A stretch of 64,000 nt of DNA from the NCBI GenBank assembly GCA_002482535.1, contig DLGE01000015.1, positions 22,242 through 86,241 of the forward strand, given 5' to 3'. The notes below the pieces were generated by a model. The model did no database searches and was not told where the DNA came from. It was given only the letters and a program-made list of their open reading frames with translations. Both the position numbers and the translations under genes were made by a program. The stretch comes from Peptococcaceae bacterium UBA7702. GTDB taxonomy: Bacteria > Bacillota > Dehalobacteriia > UBA7702. Positions 9,091 to 17,350 of this stretch are shown here, in pieces. Numbering within the stretch: the first letter of the stretch is position 1; every line of letters begins with the position of its first letter.

Positions 9091-10530
9091 ATGACCAAAA
9101 CAACGGAACAAGAAAATAAAGAATTAAAAGAACGCGTTCGTCTATATGAAGAGATTATGGATAAGGTTTTGCAGGGCATCTATATTTGTGATAAGCATGA
9201 AAATGTCGTCTGGTTCAATGATGTTGTCCAGATCAACGACGGCGTCAGCAGAGAAGACGGCATTGGCAAAAACCAGAATCAGGCCTGGAAAAGCTTGGAG
9301 CTTTCACCGGGGCCCACAAATTTCACCCTAAAAACCGGGGAACAGTCCGAAGAAGAAATCGTCACTTATAAAGATAAAACAACAAAAAAGAACTTTACCG
9401 TATTTAATCGCTCCTTTCCTTTTTATTCCGACAATGATCTAAAGTATGTTTATTCCGTAGCCTACTACATCGGCTATTCAGAAAAACAGCTGAACAAAAT
9501 CAACGAATACAAACAAAAATACCTGGACATTAACGCCAGGATTATCAATAATACCACCTATTCTCTTTATGACGTCATTGGCAAATCCGCAATCATGAGG
9601 GAAATGGTAAAAAAGGCCCGCAAAATCGCCGTCAACAAAACCCCGGTGATGCTCTGCGGACCCACCGGCACTGGCAAAGAAATTTTCGCCCAGGGGATTC
9701 ACAATGCAAGTATGCAAAATAAAGGAAAATTCGTAGCCATCAACTGCGCCGCCATCCCCGAAAACCTTCTGGAAAGCATCCTTTTCGGTTCCGTCAAAGG
9801 CGCCTTTACCGGCGCCATCGATAAGGAAGGTCTCTTGGAAGAAGCCAACGACGGCACCTTGTTTTTGGATGAGCTCAATTCCATGCCCTTTCCTTTGCAG
9901 GGAAAGCTGCTGCGGGTATTCCAGGAAAATCAGGCCTGCCGGATCGGCAATCACAGTCCCTATGCCGTAAACTGCCGCCTGATCAGCGCCACCAATCAGG
10001 ACCCCCGGCAGCTGGTAAAGGACGGAATACTCCGCGCAGATCTATACTTCCGCCTCGCCGTACTCACCCTTGAGTTACCGCCCCTCTCTGCCAGAGAAAA
10101 TGACGTGCTTGATCTCACCGAGTATTTCATCAATCAATACAACAAGGAATACAACCTGAATATCACAAAAGTTGCTCCCCAAGTCTTCGATTTATTTTTG
10201 AAATACGATTGGCCCGGCAATGTCCGGGAATTGGATAACGTCATCGAGTATATCATGAATTTTGCCTCCTTCAACCAGACGAAAATCACCTATCAGGATC
10301 TCCCCGCTTACTTAAAGGATTTCAACGAAAGTCCCGTCAAAAGGGATCATCTGCACCTGCTCAAAAACGAGAAAACCCTCCGGGAGATCCTTGACCTCAC
10401 CGAAAGGGAGGTGATCAGCGGCGTGCTTAGAGAAGCCAATTGGAACATCTCAAAGGCCGCCCGAATCCTCGGCATCCACCGGGAAGCCCTCTATTACCGC
10501 ATTAAAAAGTTCGATATCAAAAAACCGTAA
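9091..10530 (+). CDS. Sigma-54-dependent activator, PAS-AAA+-Fis HTH
   Basis: A 479-residue enhancer-binding protein. An N-terminal PAS sensor (about 20-130) is followed by the AAA+ domain with Walker A GPTGTGKE (about 190-197), the sigma-54 contact loop GAFTGA (about 237-242) and Walker B GTLFLDEL (about 255-262). A Fis-type helix-turn-helix ends the protein (ISKAARILGIHREALYYRIKK). It lies divergent to the mttB/MFS operon, whose sigma-54 promoter faces away from it, so it very likely activates that operon when PAS senses a methylated substrate. GAGG precedes the ATG by about 10 bases. Confidence 0.95.
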   Translation: MTKTTEQENKELKERVRLYEEIMDKVLQGIYICDKHENVVWFNDVVQINDGVSREDGIGKNQNQAWKSLELSPGPTNFTLKTGEQSEEEIVTYKDKTTKKNFTVFNRSFPFYSDNDLKYVYSVAYYIGYSEKQLNKINEYKQKYLDINARIINNTTYSLYDVIGKSAIMREMVKKARKIAVNKTPVMLCGPTGTGKEIFAQGIHNASMQNKGKFVAINCAAIPENLLESILFGSVKGAFTGAIDKEGLLEEANDGTLFLDELNSMPFPLQGKLLRVFQENQACRIGNHSPYAVNCRLISATNQDPRQLVKDGILRADLYFRLAVLTLELPPLSARENDVLDLTEYFINQYNKEYNLNITKVAPQVFDLFLKYDWPGNVRELDNVIEYIMNFASFNQTKITYQDLPAYLKDFNESPVKRDHLHLLKNEKTLREILDLTEREVISGVLREANWNISKAARILGIHREALYYRIKKFDIKKP

Positions 10531-10569
10531 AAGCAATCCCCTTCCAGGCGGAGGGTTCTGCACACAGGC

Positions 10570-10596
10570 GAAAGAACCGCGATAACCGGTTCTTTC
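10570..10596 (+). terminator. Hairpin terminator after the activator gene
   Basis: GAAAGAACCG pairs with CGGTTCTTTC across a 7-base loop, 40 bases after the stop. A T-rich tract follows only about 15-20 bases later. Confidence 0.55.
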
Positions 10597-10659
10597 TATA
10601 GGCTGAAAGCAGTTATTTTTTTAAATTTTCCCTTTATTTTTCTTTTCTTAAAATATGGC

Positions 10660-10688
10660 TTACATTTAGCCAAAATTTATGCTATAAT
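10660..10688 (+). promoter_or_regulatory. Housekeeping promoter of the CarD-like gene
   Basis: TTACAT and TATAAT separated by exactly 17 bases, in an AT-rich stretch about 130 bases before the start codon at 10820. Confidence 0.65.
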
Positions 10689-10819
10689 ATATTTGTATAT
10701 TAGTTTGTTGTATGGAAGAGGGGACTTAGCGCTTATGCTATGTTTTTTTTTAACGGTAACCACTAAAAGGCTCACCGGAAGAGCCGAAAACCCATGGTTC
10801 CGGGAAAAGGGGCGAAAAA

Positions 10820-11323
10820 ATGTATCAAAAAGATTGCGTTGTCATTTACGGTCTACACGGTGTTTGCCGCATTGCGGATATCACCATAAAAGACTTTAGT
10901 GGGCAAGAAGAAACTTATTATATCCTGAAACCGATTTTTGACGACAGAAGTACTTTTTTTGTTCCCGTAAAGAACGACTCCGCGCATAGACTGCGCCCCC
11001 TCCTCTCCATAGAGGAGGTAAAAGAGCTGATCAAAGGCATATCCTGCCAGGACGTCATCGGCATCGAAGATGAAAAACACCGCAAGGACGCCTACAAAAA
11101 GATCATCGAAAGCGGCGACCGCGGCGAAATGATGCGGCTCATTAAGACACTCTATGCGAGAAAAGAGGAACAGCAAAAAGCCGGCAAAAAGCAGCATATC
11201 ATCGATGAACACTTTATGAAGGAAGCGGAAAGCATCCTCTACGATGAGTTTGCCTACGTCCTGGAAATCAAAAAAGACGATATCATACCTTACATTAAAA
11301 AAGAAATGGAAACGTCGGAATAA
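10820..11323 (+). CDS. CarD-family RNA-polymerase-binding transcription factor
   Basis: A 167-residue protein. The N-terminal 60 residues match the CarD/CdnL/TRCF interaction fold (CVVIYGLHGVCRIADI, then YYILKPIFDDRSTFFVPV), which binds the RNA polymerase beta subunit. The C-terminal two-thirds is helical and charged (KKIIESGDRGEMMRLIKTLY), as in CarD-type proteins that touch promoter DNA near -10. Such proteins adjust rRNA and housekeeping promoter opening. It has its own sigma-70-type promoter and a strong terminator, so it is a single-gene unit. AAAGGGG precedes the ATG. Confidence 0.88.
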   Translation: MYQKDCVVIYGLHGVCRIADITIKDFSGQEETYYILKPIFDDRSTFFVPVKNDSAHRLRPLLSIEEVKELIKGISCQDVIGIEDEKHRKDAYKKIIESGDRGEMMRLIKTLYARKEEQQKAGKKQHIIDEHFMKEAESILYDEFAYVLEIKKDDIIPYIKKEMETSE

Positions 11324-11355
11324 CAAAAAGACCGACGACACATCAGGCCGTTGAG

Positions 11356-11392
11356 AAACCGCCTTTGGGGGACTGTCTCCCAAAGGCGGTTT
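11356..11392 (+). terminator. Strong intrinsic terminator after the CarD-like gene
   Basis: AAACCGCCTTTGGG pairs perfectly with CCCAAAGGCGGTTT across a 9-base loop, followed by TTG. Confidence 0.88.
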
Positions 11393-11585
11393 TGTGCCAT
11401 ACCGGCTTACTGTAATGATGTGAAATAAAACCAGAAAAATACGGACAGCAGGATTTCCCAAAAAACAGGGTAAATTCTCTTCCTTTTTCGCCAAAATTGT
11501 GCTATGCTTTTTAATTAAAGACTGCCTTTTTCGCTGCATTTTACGAATCATTGGGAAGGGCAAAGAAAAGAGCGAGAGAATCATC

Positions 11586-13373
11586 ATGAAAGAACTACTC
11601 ATGGGAAACGAGGCCATTGCCATGGGGGCCTTAGCCGCCGGAGTCAGCGTTTTTTGCGGCTATCCCGGCACACCGTCGAGCGAGGTTTTGGAAACCGCCG
11701 CGAAACGAAAACCGGAAGGTGTTTACGTAGAATGGTCCGTCAATGAAAAAACAGCGCTGGAAGTCGCCGCCGGCGCCGCTTATACCGGCAGCCGCGTCCT
11801 CGTCACCATGAAACAGGTAGGACTGAACGTGGCTTCAGATCCCTTGATGTGCGTCAATTACATCGGCGTCAAAGGTGGCCTGGTGGTTCTCGTCGCCGAC
11901 GATCCCGGCCCCATCTCTTCCCAGACGGAGCAGGATACGAGAAATTTCGGAAAATACGCAAAAATTCCCGTCTTCGATCCCGTCACCCCGGAGGACGCCT
12001 ATGAGATGATTCAGGACGCCTTTTATCTTTCGGAAAAAATCGGCGGCCCGGTGATCTTTCGCCCCACCACCCGGATTTGTCATAGCTGCGCCGTGATCAA
12101 CACCGCAGAAGTCAAGGCTCACGAAAACCAGGGGACCTTCGTCAAAGATAGCCGCTGGGTGATTTTCCCCCGGCTTGCCCATGAAGCGAAGCGCCGCCTT
12201 TTCTTGAGAGAGAAAGAGCTCGGCGATAGCCTTTCCGCCTATCCCTATAACGAAATTAGCGGCAGAGGTACCCTCGGCGTAGCCTTGGGAGGCGTCAGCG
12301 CCGCCTACGCCAAAGAGGCGTTATCCTCCTTAAACCTTGCCTGTAAAACACTGACCGTCACCACCCCCTACCCTTTTCCAGAAAAACTCGCCCTCACTTT
12401 TTTGGAGGGTTTGGATAAAGTCATCGTTTTTGAAGAACTTGATCCCGTCATCGAGGAAGCCCTGATTTTCCTCTGCGGCAAACACCACCTCGACGTGGAA
12501 ATTTGCGGCAAACACAGCGGCCATACCATCATCGCCGGGGAAAACAGCGAAAATATCATTGCCACTGAACTTGCCGATCTGTGCGGCCTTGAAAAACCCC
12601 TATTACCCGCAAAAGACGGTGAGACGCCAACATTGGCGGTAAGACCCCCGATTCTCTGCGCCGGCTGTCCCCACCGGGCTGCTTTCTACGCCGTAAAACA
12701 GGCCATGAAAGATCAAAAAGCCGTGTTCAGCGGCGACATCGGCTGTTATACCTTGGGCAACGCCGCGCCCCTGAACATGACCGACACCTGCCTCTGCATG
12801 GGAGCGGGGATCTCCATTCCCCAAGGGTTAGCAAGGGGCGGCGATCAAGGCGTCCATTTCGGTTTCGTCGGCGACTCCACTTTTTTCCACAGCGGCATCA
12901 CCAATGTGATCAATGCCGTCTACAATCAAAGTGATGAAATCATCTGTATTCTCGATAACTCCACCACGGCGATGACGGGGCATCAGCCCCATCCCGGTCT
13001 GGGCAAAACATTGATGGGAGATATCAGCGAAAAAATATCCATCGAAAAACTCCTCCTTGCCTGCAATGTAAAGAGCTTGCGGGTCGTGAATCCCCTCAAT
13101 CTCAAAGACGCCATGAAAGCGGTAGAAGAGGCAGTTCAGGAAAGCGGCGTTCGCTGTATTGTTTTCCGCGCACCCTGCGTCGCGCTATTCAAACCGCAAA
13201 CGAAAGCCGTGATCAACGATTGCCGAAAGTGCAAAAAGTGCATCAAAGAATTGGGCTGTCCCGCCCTGTCTTTGGTGGACAAGGCTGCCGTGGTCAACGA
13301 AGACCTCTGCAACGGTTGTATGCTCTGCGCCGCTGTTTGTCCCCACGGCTGTATTGAGGAGGTCACAAGATGA
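11586..13373 (+). CDS. iorA: Indolepyruvate ferredoxin oxidoreductase, alpha subunit
   Basis: 595 residues. IorA with IorB oxidatively decarboxylates aryl pyruvates (from Trp, Phe, Tyr) to aryl-acetyl-CoA with reduction of ferredoxin. The N-terminus (ELLMGNEAIAMGALAAGVSVFCGYPGTPSSEV) is characteristic. The thiamine-diphosphate domain shows GDIGCYTLG and GDSTFFHSG. Two ferredoxin-type clusters end the protein: CRKCKKCIKELGCP and CNGCMLCAAVCP, each able to hold a 4Fe-4S centre. The start at 11586 aligns with family starts. It overlaps iorB by 4 bases (ATGA). Confidence 0.95.
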   Translation: MKELLMGNEAIAMGALAAGVSVFCGYPGTPSSEVLETAAKRKPEGVYVEWSVNEKTALEVAAGAAYTGSRVLVTMKQVGLNVASDPLMCVNYIGVKGGLVVLVADDPGPISSQTEQDTRNFGKYAKIPVFDPVTPEDAYEMIQDAFYLSEKIGGPVIFRPTTRICHSCAVINTAEVKAHENQGTFVKDSRWVIFPRLAHEAKRRLFLREKELGDSLSAYPYNEISGRGTLGVALGGVSAAYAKEALSSLNLACKTLTVTTPYPFPEKLALTFLEGLDKVIVFEELDPVIEEALIFLCGKHHLDVEICGKHSGHTIIAGENSENIIATELADLCGLEKPLLPAKDGETPTLAVRPPILCAGCPHRAAFYAVKQAMKDQKAVFSGDIGCYTLGNAAPLNMTDTCLCMGAGISIPQGLARGGDQGVHFGFVGDSTFFHSGITNVINAVYNQSDEIICILDNSTTAMTGHQPHPGLGKTLMGDISEKISIEKLLLACNVKSLRVVNPLNLKDAMKAVEEAVQESGVRCIVFRAPCVALFKPQTKAVINDCRKCKKCIKELGCPALSLVDKAAVVNEDLCNGCMLCAAVCPHGCIEEVTR

Positions 13374-13957
13374 AGCTCGATTGTCTGCTTAGCGGCGTCG
13401 GCGGTCAGGGAATTGTCCTCGCCTCCCGCATCATCGCCCAGGCCGCCATGGAAAAAGGGCTTTTCGCCCGCACCTCCGAAACCATCGGCATGGCCCAACG
13501 CGGCGGCTGTGTCGTCAGTCATGTACGAATCGGAGACACCGTCTCACCGTTGATTCCTTTGGGCGGCGCCGATTTGCTCATCGGTTTTGAGCCCGGCGAA
13601 GCCCTGCGCTGCATCGCCTACCTGAAAGAGGGCGGTGCTGTGATCGTCAGCGCCAAAGCGATCCAACCCGTCACCGCAGCGTTGGCGGGAAAATCCTTTG
13701 ACGCCAGCCCTTACCTTGAGGGCCTGCAAAGGCAGGCCGGCTGTGTCATCGTTGTGGACGGGGATGCGGTCTGCAAGGCCTGCGGCTCCGATAAAGTATT
13801 GAATACGGCGCTTTTAGGGGCTGCGGCGGCCAGCGGCCGCCTGGGCCTCAGCCTTGCGGAAATCACCGCCGTCCTTAGAGCAAAGCTGCCCCCGCCGATG
13901 GTTTTGATCAACGAAAAAGCCCTCCAGCTTGGCGCTGCGGCAGCAAAAGGAGAATAA
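13370..13957 (+). CDS. iorB: Indolepyruvate ferredoxin oxidoreductase, beta subunit
   Basis: 195 residues, the gamma-type subunit of 2-oxoacid ferredoxin oxidoreductases. The N-terminus LSGVGGQGIVLASRIIAQAA and the segment TSETIGMAQRGGCVVSHVRIG are typical. It is translationally coupled to iorA through ATGA and followed after 6 bases by a CoA-ligase gene. Together they form an aromatic amino acid fermentation unit. Confidence 0.95.
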   Translation: MKLDCLLSGVGGQGIVLASRIIAQAAMEKGLFARTSETIGMAQRGGCVVSHVRIGDTVSPLIPLGGADLLIGFEPGEALRCIAYLKEGGAVIVSAKAIQPVTAALAGKSFDASPYLEGLQRQAGCVIVVDGDAVCKACGSDKVLNTALLGAAAASGRLGLSLAEITAVLRAKLPPPMVLINEKALQLGAAAAKGE

Positions 13958-13963
13958 GCAACC

Positions 13964-15202
13964 ATGAAAATGACGGAACAGACTTTTCGGATCATTAAGG
14001 AGCAGGCCCGCCGCCTCGCAACGCTCCCTTACGGTCTGTACCACAAGAAATTCGCCGGTATCGATTTTGACGCCATGACAAGCCGGGAAGCGTTTGAAAA
14101 ACTTCCCTTTACCGATAAAAACGACTTGCGGGACGCCTATCCCCTGGACATTCGCGCCGTACCGGAACGGGAAATCGTCCGCATTCACTCCTCCTCGGGA
14201 ACGACGGGGACGCCGGTGATCATCCCCTATACCAAAAAGGACGTCGACGATTGGGCCGTCATGTTTGCCCGCTGCTACGCCTTGGCCGGCATCACCGCGG
14301 AAGACCGCATCCAAATCACGCCGGGATACGGCCTGTGGACCGCGGGCATCGGTTTTCAGGCCGGCGCCGAACGGTTGGGCGCCATGGCCATCCCCATGGG
14401 CCCCGGCAATACCGATAAGCAGATCACCTTTATGCAAGACATCAAAACCACGGTGCTTTGCGCCACCTCTTCTTACGCACTGCTGCTGGCGGAAGAAATC
14501 GCTCACCGCGGCTGCCGCTCTGCTTTGGCCCTGAAAAAAGGCGTCATTGGCAGCGAACGATGGGGTGAAAAAACACGCCGTCGGATCAGTTCCGAACTGG
14601 GCATCGAGCTTTACGATATCTACGGTCTCACTGAGATCTATGGGCCGGGCCTGGGCATCAGCTGTGCCCACAACTGCGGCATGCACATCTTTGACGACTA
14701 CGTCTATATTGAGGTGATCGACCCCATCAGCGGCAAAAACTTGCCCGACGGTGAATTCGGCGAACTGGTCATCACCACACTGCAAAAAGAGGGCGCGCCG
14801 CTGATTCGCTTCCGCACCCACGATCTGACCCGCATCATCCCCGGTGATTGCCCCTGCGGCTGTTCATATCCGCGCATCGATACGATCATCGGCAGGAGCG
14901 ACGATCTTTTTAAAGTCAAGGGAGTCAATATGTACCCCGCCCAAGTAGAGGAAATCTTAAAAAGCGTTCCCGGCATCAGCAGCGAATACTTGATCGAGAT
15001 CGACCACATCAACGGACGCGATCAGATGCTGATCTCCTTTGAATGTACGGTGACGGAAAACCGTTACGGCGACCTGGAAAAAAGTGTTATGACCCGCTTC
15101 AAACGTGCTGTCAATATGACGCCGGACGCAAAAGCCCTGCCCCTGGGCGCCTTGCCTCGGAGCGAAAAGAAAACGAAACGGGTGCTTGACCGAAGATTCT
15201 GA
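13964..15202 (+). CDS. paaK: Phenylacetate-CoA ligase family enzyme
   Basis: 412 residues of the adenylate-forming family. The AMP-binding P-loop HSSSGTTGTPVIIPYT, the motif YDIYGLTEIYGPG and the C-terminal hinge GRSDDLFKVKGVNMYPAQVE are all visible. In an operon with iorAB it probably runs toward acyl release with ATP formation (aryl-acetyl-CoA to aryl acetate), as proposed for anaerobes that ferment aromatic amino acids; the opposite activating direction is possible. AAAGGAG lies 12 bases before the first ATG, and a second ATG (two codons later) is an alternative start. Confidence 0.92.
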   Translation: MKMTEQTFRIIKEQARRLATLPYGLYHKKFAGIDFDAMTSREAFEKLPFTDKNDLRDAYPLDIRAVPEREIVRIHSSSGTTGTPVIIPYTKKDVDDWAVMFARCYALAGITAEDRIQITPGYGLWTAGIGFQAGAERLGAMAIPMGPGNTDKQITFMQDIKTTVLCATSSYALLLAEEIAHRGCRSALALKKGVIGSERWGEKTRRRISSELGIELYDIYGLTEIYGPGLGISCAHNCGMHIFDDYVYIEVIDPISGKNLPDGEFGELVITTLQKEGAPLIRFRTHDLTRIIPGDCPCGCSYPRIDTIIGRSDDLFKVKGVNMYPAQVEEILKSVPGISSEYLIEIDHINGRDQMLISFECTVTENRYGDLEKSVMTRFKRAVNMTPDAKALPLGALPRSEKKTKRVLDRRF

Positions 15203-15245
15203 CGAGGCTGCCACGAGCTGCCAAACCCAACCATAAGAACGCTTC

Positions 15246-15290
15246 AGAAAAAGAGACTGCCCTGGTAGGGCAGCCTCTCTTTTTCTTTTT
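15246..15290 (+). terminator. Intrinsic terminator after iorAB-paaK
   Basis: AAAGAGACTGCCCT and AGGGCAGCCTCTCTTT pair with one small bulge and a 3-base loop, followed by a long T-tract (TTTTTCTTTTT). Confidence 0.88.
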
Positions 15291-15320
15291 GCAGCTTTTT
15301 TACGGCTGCTTATGGCGTTT

Positions 15321-17282
15321 TTATCCCGCCTGTTTTAATAACAACAAACGATGGATGATCGCAGAGGCTTCCGCTCTGGTGGCATGATTGTTCGGCGCAA
15401 ATTGATTTTGCCCCATGCCGTTGACAATGCCGCTGACTTTCATGGCATATACCGCCGTTTTGGCATAAGCGGCAATGGCGCCGTCGTCGGCAAAGCGTTG
15501 GGCATTGCTTCCATCGGACAACTTCATGCCCACCGTATCGGCATAACGGTACATCATCACCGCCATATCCTGGCGGCTAATCCTTGCGTTGGGTGAGAAA
15601 GTAACCGTGGAAACCCCTTTGACGATGCCTTTTTCATAAGCCCAATTGACATAGGGCTGATACCATTTGCCCTGAGGTACGTCGTCAAAAATACGGAGAC
15701 TGCCATAACTGTTCATATCCTCACCGGAAGCCAGGGCCAGTATCTTTGTGAACTCAGCCCGGGTCAGCAGATCATTGGGGGCAAAGGTATCGGCGGATTT
15801 ACCGTTCACAATTCCCAAAGCCGCAAGATATTCAATATCCGCTTTGGCCCAGTGGTCGCTAATATCTGCGAAAACCGGCGCGTCGGCTTTTTCAAAGGTA
15901 ACAACAATGCGGCTATCTTCTGTCAGGTTTTTATAAGTAAATTTTGTTACCGCGCCCAAGGAAACGCCGTCGACAACAACCTCTTTCACCTGATAACCGC
16001 TGTTTGGACTGATGATAAACAAAACCGTGCGGCCGATCAGCCCTGAAACATCGTCGGGAGTAACCTTCCCGCCTTCCCCAACGATGAGGATTTTATCCGG
16101 GTTTTCCAAGGCCTCTAAGGCCGCTTCCGCCGCCGTCAATTTCACTAAATTGGTGACGCCTGCCTGCTGCGGAGCAGTCAATGCGGCATAAGCCGCTCGC
16201 GCCGCCTCAATGACGGTTTTATCCGCCAAAGTCACATCACCGCCGGTAGGCAAAGCATCGATCAAGGCAATCACATTGTCAATCGGCGCTTGCTTCAATG
16301 CAGACAAAGCATCCTCCGCCGCAATCAACTTCGTAACATTGTCCACCAGTTCCTGATCGCTGCCGTTGATCTCATCGTAAGCTTCTCTGGCGGCAATGAT
16401 CACCGCTTCATCTTCCAGTGTCACCTCATTGGCAGCGGGTAAGGCATCGATGATTTCCATCACGGCAAGCGCCGCATAGCTCGGCGGAATTGTATCCGGA
16501 TTCGGCAGGGCGGGTTCCTCGGCGGAGGTACCCTGCAAATTGGCTAAAACCATATCCACCTGTTCCTGGGTGGAAGTCATAGTCTTGAGAATAAAGATGG
16601 CGTTATCATAATAGCGTTGAAAGGTTGTGTCCTTTAATTTTTCTGCCTTTTCGCCGCTGACATTGAGTTTGGCAATCTCTGCTGTCAAAGCGTCTTTATT
16701 GGCCGCTTTGATAACGGGATTGGAGGTCATGAGTGTGGCGCCCAGATCCGAACCGTAGCCATAGAGGGTATACTGCCAACGGATCACATCACCGTCTTCC
16801 ACGGGATATGCCCCGGTGGATAAGTTGATGAAGTAGTGATTGGAAGAAATCATCCAGCCGGACATATTATAATAATCGAATTCTCCCAGCCAGCCGGTAT
16901 CCTTCTTTCCGGTTTCTAAAAGATCATCTTCCGTAACCATCCCACCGCTGCTCTTTTCGATTGCCCTGATGATGTATGGGGGAATGTCTGGTTGAGCATT
17001 ACCGTCATCCCTGAAAAAGCTGAAATAAATGGAATTCCCCGTTCCTGTACCCCGATAATTCCCTGCCCCCAGCACTTCTATGGTGACATCGGCGACGGTA
17101 TCCCCTTCTTCAAAGGGAACGACGGTGGGTTCCATGTAGTAGCCCTGGCCCAAGGTAAACTTTTCAATGGAAAAAGTCACATATCCGTCTTCCGCCGATA
17201 CCCCAGTCGCCCCGAACAATATACTAAAAATGAAGACGAACAAAAAGAACATTGGTACTTTGTATATTTTTTTCTTCATCAT
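15321..17282 (-). CDS. Secreted DUF4430 protein with three SLH anchor domains
   Basis: 653 residues. A signal peptide ends near VSAEDGYV. A DUF4430-type domain follows (VPFEEGDTVADVTIEVLG, GWMISSNHYFIN, DGDVIRWQYTLYG); this fold is also the C-terminal cobalamin-capping domain of intrinsic factor and transcobalamin. Next come about three helical-bundle repeats (ADKTVIEAARAAYAALTAPQ type), a beta repeat with GGKVTPDDVSG and VKEVVVDGVSLG, and three SLH domains that bind cell-wall polymers. It is the third gene after a cobalamin riboswitch (22621-22760), pointing to extracellular cobamide capture. Start ATG at 17282 follows AGGA; ATG at 17279 is equally plausible. Confidence 0.85.
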   Translation of the reverse strand: MMKKKIYKVPMFFLFVFIFSILFGATGVSAEDGYVTFSIEKFTLGQGYYMEPTVVPFEEGDTVADVTIEVLGAGNYRGTGTGNSIYFSFFRDDGNAQPDIPPYIIRAIEKSSGGMVTEDDLLETGKKDTGWLGEFDYYNMSGWMISSNHYFINLSTGAYPVEDGDVIRWQYTLYGYGSDLGATLMTSNPVIKAANKDALTAEIAKLNVSGEKAEKLKDTTFQRYYDNAIFILKTMTSTQEQVDMVLANLQGTSAEEPALPNPDTIPPSYAALAVMEIIDALPAANEVTLEDEAVIIAAREAYDEINGSDQELVDNVTKLIAAEDALSALKQAPIDNVIALIDALPTGGDVTLADKTVIEAARAAYAALTAPQQAGVTNLVKLTAAEAALEALENPDKILIVGEGGKVTPDDVSGLIGRTVLFIISPNSGYQVKEVVVDGVSLGAVTKFTYKNLTEDSRIVVTFEKADAPVFADISDHWAKADIEYLAALGIVNGKSADTFAPNDLLTRAEFTKILALASGEDMNSYGSLRIFDDVPQGKWYQPYVNWAYEKGIVKGVSTVTFSPNARISRQDMAVMMYRYADTVGMKLSDGSNAQRFADDGAIAAYAKTAVYAMKVSGIVNGMGQNQFAPNNHATRAEASAIIHRLLLLKQAG

Positions 17283-17350
17283 CGGTTCCTTTCCGCAGAG
17301 AGGAAGGAGAGCATAAAAAATTCCCTCACCCCTCCACATGATTCGTCCCT

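Noticed and set aside
10693..10899. 68-codon frame before the CarD-like gene
   Set aside because: Begins just after the promoter without a ribosome site and overlaps the real start region of the CarD-like gene.
13814..14821. 335-codon minus-strand frame
   Set aside because: Antisense to the phenylacetate-CoA ligase gene, which has all adenylation motifs.
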